From a virus: 45,300 bases of DNA. Below the pieces are notes generated by a model. It had not been told where the DNA came from, ran no database searches, and was given only the letters and a program-made list of their open reading frames with translations. Both the position numbers and the translations under genes were made by a program. The DNA lies in the IMG/VR virus record IMGVR_UViG_3300005613_000119, positions 1 through 45,300 of that record; one strand, 5' to 3'. Positions 38,699-45,300 of this stretch are shown in pieces. Position 1 is the first letter of the stretch. The number at the start of each line of letters is the position of its first letter.

Positions 38699-40995
38699 CC
38701 AACGGAATTAAAGTTCAAAAAAGAAATGGTACAATTGAGGGACTAAATCTTGATAAGATGCACATGATGGTTGAAGAAGCTTGTAGAGGTCTCTCAGGCG
38801 TGTCTGCATCACAGGTTGAGATGTCTTCTGGTTTGCAGATTTATGATGGAATTACTACAAATGAGATTCAGGAAATTCTGGTTAAGTCTGCTTCCGATTT
38901 GATTTCATTAGATTCGCCAAACTATCAATATGTTGCTGCAAGACTTCTTCTGTTTTCTATTCGTAAAAAGATTTATGGTGGGCGAATTGATCTCCCACAC
39001 CTAGAGGATCACATCAATTCTTGTGTTATGAAGCATGTTTATGATCATGATATTTACAATAAGTATTCTAAGGAAGAAATCGATAAGGCAAATTCCTTCA
39101 TTGATCATGATCGAGATTTTCTCTTTACATACGCTGGTCTTCGCCAGGTAGTTGATAAGTATCTGGTACAGGATAGGAGTTCTGGAGAACTTTATGAGAC
39201 TCCCCAGTTTGCTTATATTATGATTGCATTGACTGGTTTTTCGAACTATCCAAAGGAAAAGAGGATGTCTTATGTGAAACGGTATTATGATGCAATTTCA
39301 AAGCATAAGATTAATATTCCTACTCCAATTATGGCTGGGGTTAGGACTCCACTTCGCCAATACAGTAGTTGCGTTTTAGTCGACTCTGGTGATAGTCTAG
39401 ATAGTATTTTTAGCAGTGATATGGCCATTGGGCGATATGTTGCACAACGAGCTGGAATTGGAATCAATGCTGGTAGAATTCGTGCAATAAATTCTAAAAT
39501 TCGTGGTGGTGAAGTTGTCCATACTGGAGTAATTCCATTCCTTAAGAAGTTTGAATCGACAGTAAAATGTTGTACGCAAAATGGAATTCGAGGTGGATCA
39601 GCAACAACATTTTTCCCTGTGTGGCATAGGGAGATTGAAGATATTATTGTTCTTAAGAATAATAAAGGAACAGAAGATAATCGAGTTCGTAATCTAGATT
39701 ATGCAATTCAATTTAGTAAAATCTTTTATGAGCGTTTTATTAAAAATGAAGATATAACTCTATTTTCCCCTCATGATGTTCCAGGTCTTTATGATCTATT
39801 TGGTATGGATGGTTTTGATGAACTTTATGTTCAGTACGAAAACGATCCAGAAATTCCAAAGAAAGTTGTAAAGGCACAAGAACTTATTTTGGATATTCTG
39901 AAAGAAAGAGCTGAGACTGGCAGAATTTATATTATGAATATCGACCATTCCAATTCTCATGGATCTTTTAAGGAACAAGTTTCTATGAGTAATCTTTGTA
40001 TGGAAATCCTTTTGAGGACTGAGCCAATTAATCATATTGATGATGATCTAGGAAAAATTGCTTTGTGTATTCTATCTTGCATTAATGTTGGCGTCGTCAA
40101 GTCTGACAAAGAATTGGAACAACTTTGTGATATTAGTGTACGATTTTTGGATGAACTCATTGACCATCAAGATTATCCAGTCAAAGCAGCTGAAATTACC
40201 ACGAGAGGAAGTCGTTCTTTGGGTATTGGTGTTATTGGACTTGCACATTATCTTGCTAAGCTTGGTTTGAAATATGATGACCCAAAAGCCTGGAGTGCAG
40301 TGCATGGATTGTCGGAAAGTCTACAATACTATCTACTGAAAGCATCTAATGAATTGGCCAAAGAAAAAGGTGCATGTGATAATTTTGGAACTACAAAATA
40401 TTCGGATGGAATTTTGCCAATAGACACTTACAAAACACAAATTGATGAGATTTGTAATGATCCATATCAGCATGATTGGGAAGAGTTGCGCCGAGATATT
40501 ATGTCTTATGGCCTAAGACATACAACACTCACCGCTCAACCCCCAACTGAAAGTTCATCTGTTGTGTGTAATGCTACAAATGGAATTGAGCCACCACGAG
40601 ATTTCCTCTCAATTAAACAATCCAAAAAAGGCACACTGAAGCAAATTGTTCCACAGTATAATAAACTAAAAAATCATTATACTTTATTGTGGGACATGCA
40701 ATCCAACGAGGGATACATTAACATTGTTGCTATAATGCAAAAGTTTTTTGATCAGGCAATTAGTGCTAACTGGACTTACAATCCAGAAAATTATCCAAAT
40801 AAAGAAGTTCCAGTGACTGTTATTGTAAATGATTTTCTGTCTTGTTACCAAAAAGGACATAAGACAGCTTATTATCATAATACTTATGATGGAAAAACTG
40901 ATGATGTCTCTGCGGAAAAATTAAATGATCTAAGTGAATTAGTTTCTGAATTACTTCAATCTTCTTTGGAAGACTGCGAAGCTTGTAATGTATAA
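38695..40995 (+). CDS. nrdA: Ribonucleotide reductase class Ia large subunit NrdA
   Basis: About 766 residues from the ATG at 38695, which overlaps the gp61 stop as ATGA; an ATG four codons earlier is also possible. Conserved elements are KVQKRNGTIEGL (N-terminal), QYSSCVLVDSGDSLDSIFSS with the first active-site Cys, GIGINAGRIRAINSKIRGG, SNLCMEILLRTEP with the catalytic Cys-x-Glu, and the C-terminal CEACNV, whose CxxC pair re-reduces the active site. It makes deoxynucleotides for phage DNA. No intein or split is present, although nrdA often hosts them in marine phages. nrdB follows after 17 bases. Confidence 0.95.
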   Translation: MTNGIKVQKRNGTIEGLNLDKMHMMVEEACRGLSGVSASQVEMSSGLQIYDGITTNEIQEILVKSASDLISLDSPNYQYVAARLLLFSIRKKIYGGRIDLPHLEDHINSCVMKHVYDHDIYNKYSKEEIDKANSFIDHDRDFLFTYAGLRQVVDKYLVQDRSSGELYETPQFAYIMIALTGFSNYPKEKRMSYVKRYYDAISKHKINIPTPIMAGVRTPLRQYSSCVLVDSGDSLDSIFSSDMAIGRYVAQRAGIGINAGRIRAINSKIRGGEVVHTGVIPFLKKFESTVKCCTQNGIRGGSATTFFPVWHREIEDIIVLKNNKGTEDNRVRNLDYAIQFSKIFYERFIKNEDITLFSPHDVPGLYDLFGMDGFDELYVQYENDPEIPKKVVKAQELILDILKERAETGRIYIMNIDHSNSHGSFKEQVSMSNLCMEILLRTEPINHIDDDLGKIALCILSCINVGVVKSDKELEQLCDISVRFLDELIDHQDYPVKAAEITTRGSRSLGIGVIGLAHYLAKLGLKYDDPKAWSAVHGLSESLQYYLLKASNELAKEKGACDNFGTTKYSDGILPIDTYKTQIDEICNDPYQHDWEELRRDIMSYGLRHTTLTAQPPTESSSVVCNATNGIEPPRDFLSIKQSKKGTLKQIVPQYNKLKNHYTLLWDMQSNEGYINIVAIMQKFFDQAISANWTYNPENYPNKEVPVTVIVNDFLSCYQKGHKTAYYHNTYDGKTDDVSAEKLNDLSELVSELLQSSLEDCEACNV

Positions 40996-41012
40996 TTAAA
41001 AGAGGAGTATTT

Positions 41013-42161
41013 ATGGCATCAATAGAAGGAATGACAGTATTCAACACAAACAAAGTTAACACACTTAAGCAACCGATGTTTTTTGGTTCTCCACTTGGAG
41101 TGCAAAGATACGATGAATATAAGTATCCGGTCTTTGAAAAAATTACTCAGCAACAGTTGAGTTTTTTCTGGAGACCCGAGGAAATTAATCTCCAGAAAGA
41201 TCGTGCCGACTATCAAACACTTCGCCCAGAGCAGAAGCATATTTTCACTTCTAACTTGAAGTATCAAATTATGCTTGATAGTGTGCAGGGAAGAGGTCCA
41301 AATATGGTACTATGTCCGTATTGTTCTCTTCCAGAGCTTGAGGCTGCGATGACTGTATGGGGATTTATGGAGATGATTCATAGTCGTTCTTATACTTATA
41401 TCATTAAGAATGTATATTCAAACCCAAGTGAAGTTTTTGATACTATCATTGAAGATGAGAAAATCCTAGAAAGAGCTTCGAGTGTTACTAGTTCTTATGA
41501 TGATTTTATGCAGTCTGCTCAAGATTATAGCTCATCAAACTTATGGAAATTTAATAATGAAGGAGTTGATTTGGGTAAAGCTGAAGTTTATGAATTGAAA
41601 CGAAAGCTATATCGCGCAATAATGATTGTAAATATTCTTGAAGGAATTAGGTTTTATGTTTCGTTTGCTTGCTCCTTTGCCTTTGGTGAACTGAAACTTA
41701 TGGAAGGTTCTGCAAAGATTATTTCGCTCATATCAAGGGATGAAAATATTCATCTTAATCTTACGCAGAATATTCTCGCAAAATGGAAAAGTGGCGATGA
41801 TCCGGATATGGTTAAAATCGCAGATGAGGAATTGGATTGGACTTATAAAGCTTTTGATAAAGCAGTCAATGAAGAAAAAAACTGGGCTAAGTACATTTTT
41901 CAGAATGGAAGCATGATTGGATTGAATGATAAGCTTCTTTATAATTATATTGAGTGGATTGCAAATCGTAGGATGAAAGCTATTGGACTCAAGCCAGTAT
42001 ATTCAATTTCTGCAAATAATAATCCATTGCCTTGGACTGAAAATTGGATTTCTAGTAAAGGTGTACAAGTGGCACCACAAGAAGTGCAAATCACATCTTA
42101 TTTGGTTGGTGCACTCAATCAAGATATGAAGGAAAATCAATTTGCAAACTTTAAACTTTAA
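41013..42161 (+). CDS. nrdB: Ribonucleotide reductase class Ia small subunit NrdB
   Basis: A 382-residue ferritin-like protein. LDSVQGRGPN gives Asp89; GFMEMIHSRSYTYI gives Glu120, His123 and the radical Tyr127, aligned with E. coli NrdB Asp84, Glu115, His118 and Tyr122. EGIRFYVSFACSFAF and SRDENIHLNL provide the remaining iron ligands. A GAGGAG ribosome site precedes the ATG. It generates the tyrosyl radical for NrdA. A second structured endonuclease-associated element begins 18 bases after its stop. Confidence 0.96.
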   Translation: MASIEGMTVFNTNKVNTLKQPMFFGSPLGVQRYDEYKYPVFEKITQQQLSFFWRPEEINLQKDRADYQTLRPEQKHIFTSNLKYQIMLDSVQGRGPNMVLCPYCSLPELEAAMTVWGFMEMIHSRSYTYIIKNVYSNPSEVFDTIIEDEKILERASSVTSSYDDFMQSAQDYSSSNLWKFNNEGVDLGKAEVYELKRKLYRAIMIVNILEGIRFYVSFACSFAFGELKLMEGSAKIISLISRDENIHLNLTQNILAKWKSGDDPDMVKIADEELDWTYKAFDKAVNEEKNWAKYIFQNGSMIGLNDKLLYNYIEWIANRRMKAIGLKPVYSISANNNPLPWTENWISSKGVQVAPQEVQITSYLVGALNQDMKENQFANFKL

Positions 42162-42178
42162 CTAAATAGATAGGTCTG

Positions 42179-42257
42179 TTAGTACGGCAATACTTTACGG
42201 GCAGATTAGGTGCTCTTATGGGCACCTTTTCTATTATAAATAATAATGCCGTACTAA
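42179..42257 (+). promoter_or_regulatory. Structured element 2 upstream of endonuclease gene
   Basis: Outer arms TTAGTACGGCA (42179-42189) and TGCCGTACTAA (42247-42257) are a perfect inverted repeat. Inside are a second TACGG, hairpin AGGTGCT/GGCACCT with loop CTTATG (42208-42227) followed by TTTT, and TATAAATAATAA before the right arm. It matches element 1 in order and loop sequence; outer stem bases that differ do so on both sides. Confidence 0.72.
42235..42242 (+). promoter_or_regulatory. Late promoter box inside element 2
   Basis: A perfect TATAAATA four bases before the right arm of the inverted repeat, 26 bases before the ATG at 42268. A transcript started here would lack the left arm and so could not form the outer stem. 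Confidence 0.6.
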
Positions 42258-42267
42258 TAGAATAAAA

Positions 42268-43071
42268 ATGGCTAAAAATAGTCCAAGAATTTATACATAC
42301 AAAATTACTTTTGAAGAAGTTCCTTATTATTACTATGGAGTTCATAAGGAAAGAAAATATAATGAAAATTATATGGGAACTCCACAAACACACAAGTGGA
42401 TGTGGAATTTCTATACGCCAAAGAAACAAATACTTCAATTTTTTGAATACACTGATTGTGGTTGGATGGAAGCACAACAGGTAGAAAAGCGATTAATAAG
42501 ACCTGTACATCAAACAGATAAATGGTGTTTAAATGAAGCTTGTGGTGGAAGAATTTCTTTAGAAATTTTGAAACGAAATCGAGAGTTGGGTATTGGAATT
42601 CATTCATTGTCTAAAGAAGAACACTTAAATGTTTGTAGATCTGGGGGAAAGAAATGTTATGAACTTGGGTTGGGAGTTCATGCACTGACTACAGAAGAAA
42701 AAAGTGAAATTGGCAAAAGATCTGGAAAATTTACATATGAAAATAAATTGGGATTTTATAGTTGGACAGAAGAAGAAAAACGGGAACATAATAGGAAAGC
42801 AGGAAAGAAAGCTTATGAATCTGGTGTAGGAATTCACGCACAGACTCATGAAGATAAAGTAAAAATGGGAATGAGGACATATCAGTTGGGTGTTGGTGTA
42901 CATTTATTGACAAGTAAAGAAAGAAGTGATTTTGGGAGAATTGGTGGAATTAAAACTTCTTCCCAAGTTTGGCAGTGTACGGTGACTGGCCATCAATCAA
43001 ATGCTGGTGCACTTTCTATATACCAAAGAAATAGAGGAATAGACACAACAAATCGAATAAGAATCAACTGA
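42268..43071 (+). CDS. GIY-YIG-like homing endonuclease with repeated DNA-binding modules
   Basis: A 267-residue protein. The N-terminal YTYKITFEEVPYYYYGVHKE segment is a variant GIY-YIG start, as in Seg-type phage endonucleases. Residues about 105-235 hold five repeats of roughly 30-35 residues built on GxGxHxLTxEEKxxxGxxxGKKxYE (for example LGVHALTTEEKSEIGKRSGK), a NUMOD-like DNA-binding array. The C-terminus WQCTVTGHQSNAGALSIYQR is typical of the group. It sits between nrdB and a late cargo-like gene, preceded by element 2. Activity is not shown, but the frame is intact. Confidence 0.82.
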   Translation: MAKNSPRIYTYKITFEEVPYYYYGVHKERKYNENYMGTPQTHKWMWNFYTPKKQILQFFEYTDCGWMEAQQVEKRLIRPVHQTDKWCLNEACGGRISLEILKRNRELGIGIHSLSKEEHLNVCRSGGKKCYELGLGVHALTTEEKSEIGKRSGKFTYENKLGFYSWTEEEKREHNRKAGKKAYESGVGIHAQTHEDKVKMGMRTYQLGVGVHLLTSKERSDFGRIGGIKTSSQVWQCTVTGHQSNAGALSIYQRNRGIDTTNRIRIN

Positions 43072-43084
43072 ACTATAAACCCCC

Positions 43085-43108
43085 AAAGAGCTATGAGGTT
43101 CTTTTTTT
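43085..43108 (+). terminator. Weak terminator after the endonuclease gene
   Basis: AAAGAGC/GTTCTTT stem with one G-T pair and a TATGAG loop, followed by a run of seven T. Confidence 0.6.
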
Positions 43109-43115
43109 ATAAATA
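43108..43115 (+). promoter_or_regulatory. Late promoter box (TATAAATA)
   Basis: A perfect late consensus at the end of the terminator T run, 32 bases before the ATG at 43148. Confidence 0.65.
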
Positions 43116-43147
43116 ACTCTAGTAAAATAAGAATTTTTTGTATAAAA

Positions 43148-44302
43148 ATGTCAAAATATCATTTAACCGAGGCATACGGTAATCTTTATAATCCAAGAAA
43201 AGCCGATGAGACATTCTATGAGAATCTAAGATTCGTAGATTATCTTATGCAAGAAGAGATCGAAGAAGTCATGGAATCTCTTCTTTGGGAATTTATGGAT
43301 TATGGTAATACTCTTGGTGAATCTTATGATCTGATTGAAGGTGTGTTTTCTGATGATGTGATTCTCGAAGAAGTTCTCACTGAGGCTAGAATGCCCCCCC
43401 AACGGATGGCGCAGAGAGCTGCAGAGAGAAAAGAAATACTAAAACAAGTTAAAGGTGAAAAAGCCACACAAAGAAGGCAAGCCAGAAAAGCTGCCGTAAC
43501 TGGTGCACTTAAGAAAGCTGGTGAGACTGTAAAGGGTGCTGCCACTGGCACTGGTAGTGCTGCTATGAGTGCCATGAGAGCTGGAAAGCAAGCCGCTGCT
43601 GGTGCTTATGAACGCGCCAAAGGTCTTCCCGGTAAGGCTATGGCGGCACTCAAAGGTCTTGTACGCAAAGGTGCTGCCGCAGCAGCAAGAAAAGGCAAAT
43701 CAATGGAAACGGCAGGTGAACGCCAACAGGCTTCTGGACTAGCTTCCCGTCAAGCTGGTAAGAGAGGTAGTGGTGGACAATACGAACTTTCTTTTGAACC
43801 AAGCACCAAAGAAAAAACAGGTGGCGTCAGGAAGGCAATTGGAAGTTTACTAAAACGAGCTGGACAAAAAGTTTATCGCGCAGTATCGAATAGTACCACT
43901 TCACCACAAGGCCCAAAAGCTCCTGCTTCGCAAGGTCCTCGTAGACCATATAGCCGAAAAGAAGTTGCAATGGCAAAAAAAGCAAAAGCAGCTGCTGGTC
44001 AAGGTCCAACTCAATCTCGTATAGGTGCTCCAGCTGGTACATTCACAACTCAAACTAAGTCTGGTGAGTCTAGACCAACTACTAAAAAATCCAGAAGAGA
44101 AACTGAAAAGAGAATTCAGAGATTGAATCCAGATGTTAAGCCAAGTCAAATGGGCGAAGATTACGAACTCCTAGCACAATACATACTAGAAGATTTCATT
44201 AATGCTGGTTATGCAGATACTTATGAAGATGCATTTGAGATTCTAGAAAATCTATCAGAAGGTTCTATCGTAGAATTGACTGAAATGTATCTAGAAGGCT
44301 GA
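43148..44302 (+). CDS. Lys/Ala-rich basic protein, probable capsid-internal protein
   Basis: A 384-residue protein in three parts: an acidic helical N-terminus (residues 1-78, MSKYHLTEAYGNLYN and EEIEEVMESLLWEFMD); a long Lys/Ala/Gly/Arg-rich middle (for example AALKGLVRKGAAAAARKGKS) resembling histone H1-like tails; and an acidic helical C-terminus, YILEDFINAGYADTYEDAFE then ILENLSEGSIVELTEM. LTE at residues 6-8 followed by Ala may be a gp21 site. It shares its module type with 31520 and 33427. Late promoter upstream, bidirectional terminator downstream. I infer a DNA-associated head protein; no named family is recognised. Confidence 0.72.
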   Translation: MSKYHLTEAYGNLYNPRKADETFYENLRFVDYLMQEEIEEVMESLLWEFMDYGNTLGESYDLIEGVFSDDVILEEVLTEARMPPQRMAQRAAERKEILKQVKGEKATQRRQARKAAVTGALKKAGETVKGAATGTGSAAMSAMRAGKQAAAGAYERAKGLPGKAMAALKGLVRKGAAAAARKGKSMETAGERQQASGLASRQAGKRGSGGQYELSFEPSTKEKTGGVRKAIGSLLKRAGQKVYRAVSNSTTSPQGPKAPASQGPRRPYSRKEVAMAKKAKAAAGQGPTQSRIGAPAGTFTTQTKSGESRPTTKKSRRETEKRIQRLNPDVKPSQMGEDYELLAQYILEDFINAGYADTYEDAFEILENLSEGSIVELTEMYLEG

Positions 44303-44320
44303 TTTTAACGCATATAAAGA

Positions 44321-44345
44321 AAAGGGAGCCTTGGCTCCCTTTTTT
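44321..44345. terminator. Bidirectional terminator between convergent genes
   Basis: AAGGGAGC-CTTG-GCTCCCTT stem with A-rich sequence on the left and a T run on the right, so it can act on both strands. It separates the basic protein gene from the minus-strand endonuclease gene, whose stop codon lies in the T run. Confidence 0.88.
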
Positions 44346-44760
44346 ATTCTTGAGATTTAATTACAATCTCGTAAAGTCGCTCTGCCTCGCTAGAAAAAAA
44401 CTTTCCTTCTACATTCGTATTGTAATAATCTTCTCTTAAAATTACATCTCGTTTAAATTGTTCCATGGTTTCATAGAAACTCATGGATTTTTTGTGTGGA
44501 CATAAGTATAGAATTTCACGGCGAAATTTATCTTTACCTAATTTTTTTACATCTTCTATTAATTCATCGCATGAGCCAAAATAATCTCGCCAATTACTTT
44601 CTTTTTTCTTTCTTCTTCCTGTTTTTTTATCTTTTCTTCTTTCCCAGAAATTCTTTTTTCCGATATATTTTTTTTCGTTTTCTAGATTTGTGATAAGATA
44701 AACAAATCCTTCCATGCCATTTGGCACTTCATCGATAATTTTTTCTTTTATGTACCACAC
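44344..44760 (-). CDS. GIY-YIG endonuclease (minus strand)
   Basis: A 138-residue protein, the only clear minus-strand gene. The initiation codon of the full frame is GTG; an ATG at residue 16, just before GFVYLITNLENEKKYIGKKN, is an alternative start. That segment is the GIY-YIG motif, followed by a basic loop (RRKDKKTGRRKKKESNWRDY) and helices with FRREILYLC and a catalytic-type Glu region (SFYETMEQ). Such small nucleases are common in cyanophages, annotated as putative endonucleases. A minus-strand ATAAATA box at 44813-44807 may drive it. No DNA-binding array is present, so homing activity is uncertain. Confidence 0.82.
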   Translation of the reverse strand: MWYIKEKIIDEVPNGMEGFVYLITNLENEKKYIGKKNFWERRKDKKTGRRKKKESNWRDYFGSCDELIEDVKKLGKDKFRREILYLCPHKKSMSFYETMEQFKRDVILREDYYNTNVEGKFFSSEAERLYEIVIKSQE

Positions 44761-44789
44761 TTGACAAATTTTATTATATGACTTATTCT
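44761..44789 (+). promoter_or_regulatory. Candidate sigma70-type promoter for the 55-residue gene
   Basis: Perfect TTGACA, 17-base spacer, TATTCT (four of six). It lies 35 bases before the ATG at 44825, between divergent genes. Confidence 0.5.
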
Positions 44790-44824
44790 TTGTTGGAATT
44801 CAAACTTATTTATGGAAGAATGAA

Positions 44825-44992
44825 ATGTCAACAGAAACTTTAGTTCTTGATATTAGAGATTGGTGCATTAATAGGTTTTGTGAGTTGACCAAAGAGGAAC
44901 AAGTCATAAACGCCATTGCTCTAGAGGAAGAATTTAGTGAGTGGCTGGGAAATGGATTGGATGGCGACATTGAAATCATCACACTAGATTGA
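44825..44992 (+). CDS. Small acidic protein (55 aa)
   Basis: A 55-residue frame: MSTETLVLDIRDWCINRFCE, then LTKEEQVINAIALEEEFSEW and LGNGLDGDIEIITLD. It is acidic and helical, with a possible GGAAG ribosome site about 8 bases before the ATG and a candidate promoter further up. The stop codon lies inside the -35 box of the next promoter. The frame is intact and has phage-like codon use, but I recognise no family. Confidence 0.6.
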   Translation: MSTETLVLDIRDWCINRFCELTKEEQVINAIALEEEFSEWLGNGLDGDIEIITLD

Positions 44993-45017
44993 CAGAGTAT
45001 AAATACTCACTTATAAT
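44989..45017 (+). promoter_or_regulatory. Perfect sigma70 promoter with a late promoter nested in its spacer
   Basis: TTGACA (44989-44994), 17-base spacer, TATAAT (45012-45017). Inside the spacer, TATAAATA (44998-45005) is a perfect late box, flanked by GAG/CTC. Both would transcribe the RlpA-like gene, early from one and late from the other. Confidence 0.78.
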
Positions 45018-45023
45018 ATGAGA

Positions 45024-45117
45024 TCCCACATCGGGAAATGATTTAGAGCCGTGGAAGATGCCCCTTGAGAAAGGGGTGTACCCCTCTTCTATACGGATGT
45101 AGAGTTCAATTAATTTA
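45024..45117 (+). ncRNA. Structured 5' leader RNA of the RlpA-like gene
   Basis: About 94 bases from the predicted start to the ATG. Stems: TCCC/GGGA (45024-45027 with 45033-45036); a rod of CCGT/ACGG (45049-45052 with 45093-45096), GAAGA/TCTTC (45054-45058 with 45085-45089) and CCCCTT/AAGGGG capped by a GAGA tetraloop (45061-45076). The 3' strand of that hairpin can instead pair as AGGGG-TGTA-CCCCT (45072-45085). No clear ribosome site is exposed. I do not recognise a named riboswitch class. Confidence 0.45.
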
Positions 45118-45300
45118 ATGCGTCTATTTTCAACTTTTCTTTTCGCCGTTGCAACACTGGGATTTGCAACCCCAGAGGCAAAGGCAGCAAGCGGATGTAC
45201 TTCCGCATCTTATTATGGAACACCTCAAGATGGATATGGTTATAGTAGTGGAAAACTAATAACTGCTTCTGGGGAAAGATTTTATCCAAATCAATTAACT
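45118..45300 (+). CDS. Exported RlpA-like double-psi beta-barrel protein, N-terminal part
   Basis: 61 residues before the window ends. MRLFSTFLFAVATLGFATPE is a signal peptide with a positively charged start, hydrophobic core and probable cleavage after AKA (EAKA, then ASGC). The mature part, SASYYGTPQDGYGYSSGKLI then TASGERFYPNQLT, matches the start of RlpA-type DPBB domains, in which TASGERF-x-x-N-x-LT is the signature. RlpA proteins bind or cleave denuded peptidoglycan at the septum. A phage version could help lysis, modify the host wall or be a virion protein. The gene has a strong early promoter and a late box. Confidence 0.75.
   Translation, partial: MRLFSTFLFAVATLGFATPEAKAASGCTSASYYGTPQDGYGYSSGKLITASGERFYPNQLT

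Noticed and set aside
38695-42161. Possible intein or split in nrdA/nrdB
   Set aside because: Both read through continuously with all active-site motifs and normal lengths.
45024-45117. Leader as a known cyanobacterial glutamine riboswitch or psbA leader RNA
   Set aside because: I could not find the conserved core I associate with those classes and the downstream gene does not fit.
1-45300. tRNA genes and CRISPR arrays
   Set aside because: No cloverleaf-like sequence with a GTTCRANYC-type arm outside coding regions and no regularly spaced repeats were seen by eye; a tRNA scan was not run.

Overview
The window is a contiguous piece of the genome of a T4-like myovirus, most probably a marine cyanophage (cyanomyovirus). 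It carries the T4 core genes in T4-like order: 18, 19, 20, 67-like, 21, 22, 23, then uvsY, uvsW, 55, 47, 46, 45, 44, 62, regA, 43, uvsX, 41, and later 61, nrdA and nrdB. Mixed in are genes typical of cyanophages: a CobS-like AAA ATPase, Hsp20, MazG, a 2OG-Fe(II) oxygenase and a DUF3110-like protein. The DNA is clearly AT-rich (not counted), almost every gene is on the + strand, and genes often overlap by a few bases. No photosynthesis gene or tRNA was seen.

Layout. 1-9.5 kb is the virion module: tail sheath end, tail tube, portal, prohead core, prohead protease, scaffold and major capsid protein, closed by a terminator. 9.5-16.1 kb holds a second tail-tube-fold protein, UvsY, UvsW, a small Sm-like protein, a divergent promoter region, the late sigma factor gp55, and the gp47/gp46 nuclease with a DUF3110-like gene between them. 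16.2-19.5 kb encodes an HExxH plus VWA protein next to a CobS/MoxR-like AAA+ ATPase. 19.5-30.2 kb is the replisome: clamp, clamp loader, RegA, Hsp20, a second Sm-like protein, DNA polymerase, UvsX, an oxygenase, helicase gp41 and MazG. 30.2-31.5 kb has a homing endonuclease preceded by a structured element. 31.5-37.7 kb holds basic proteins that look like capsid cargo, an Ig-like virion protein and small structural genes. 37.7-42.2 kb has the primase and ribonucleotide reductase. 42.2-45.3 kb has two more endonuclease genes, another basic cargo-like protein, and the start of an exported RlpA-like protein behind a structured leader.

The most striking features are three LAGLIDADG inteins, in portal gp20, prohead protease gp21 and DNA polymerase gp43, each set in or beside a conserved motif. 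There are also three free-standing endonuclease genes. Two of these, from unrelated families, follow near-identical hairpin elements whose outer stem differs by compensatory base changes and which contain a late-promoter-like box just before the 3' arm. Late promoters (ATAAATA-type) mark the virion genes, the cargo-like genes and one endonuclease element. None was recognised ahead of the core replication genes, several of which follow sigma70-like promoters.

All assignments come from reading motifs and gene order; no database search was run.
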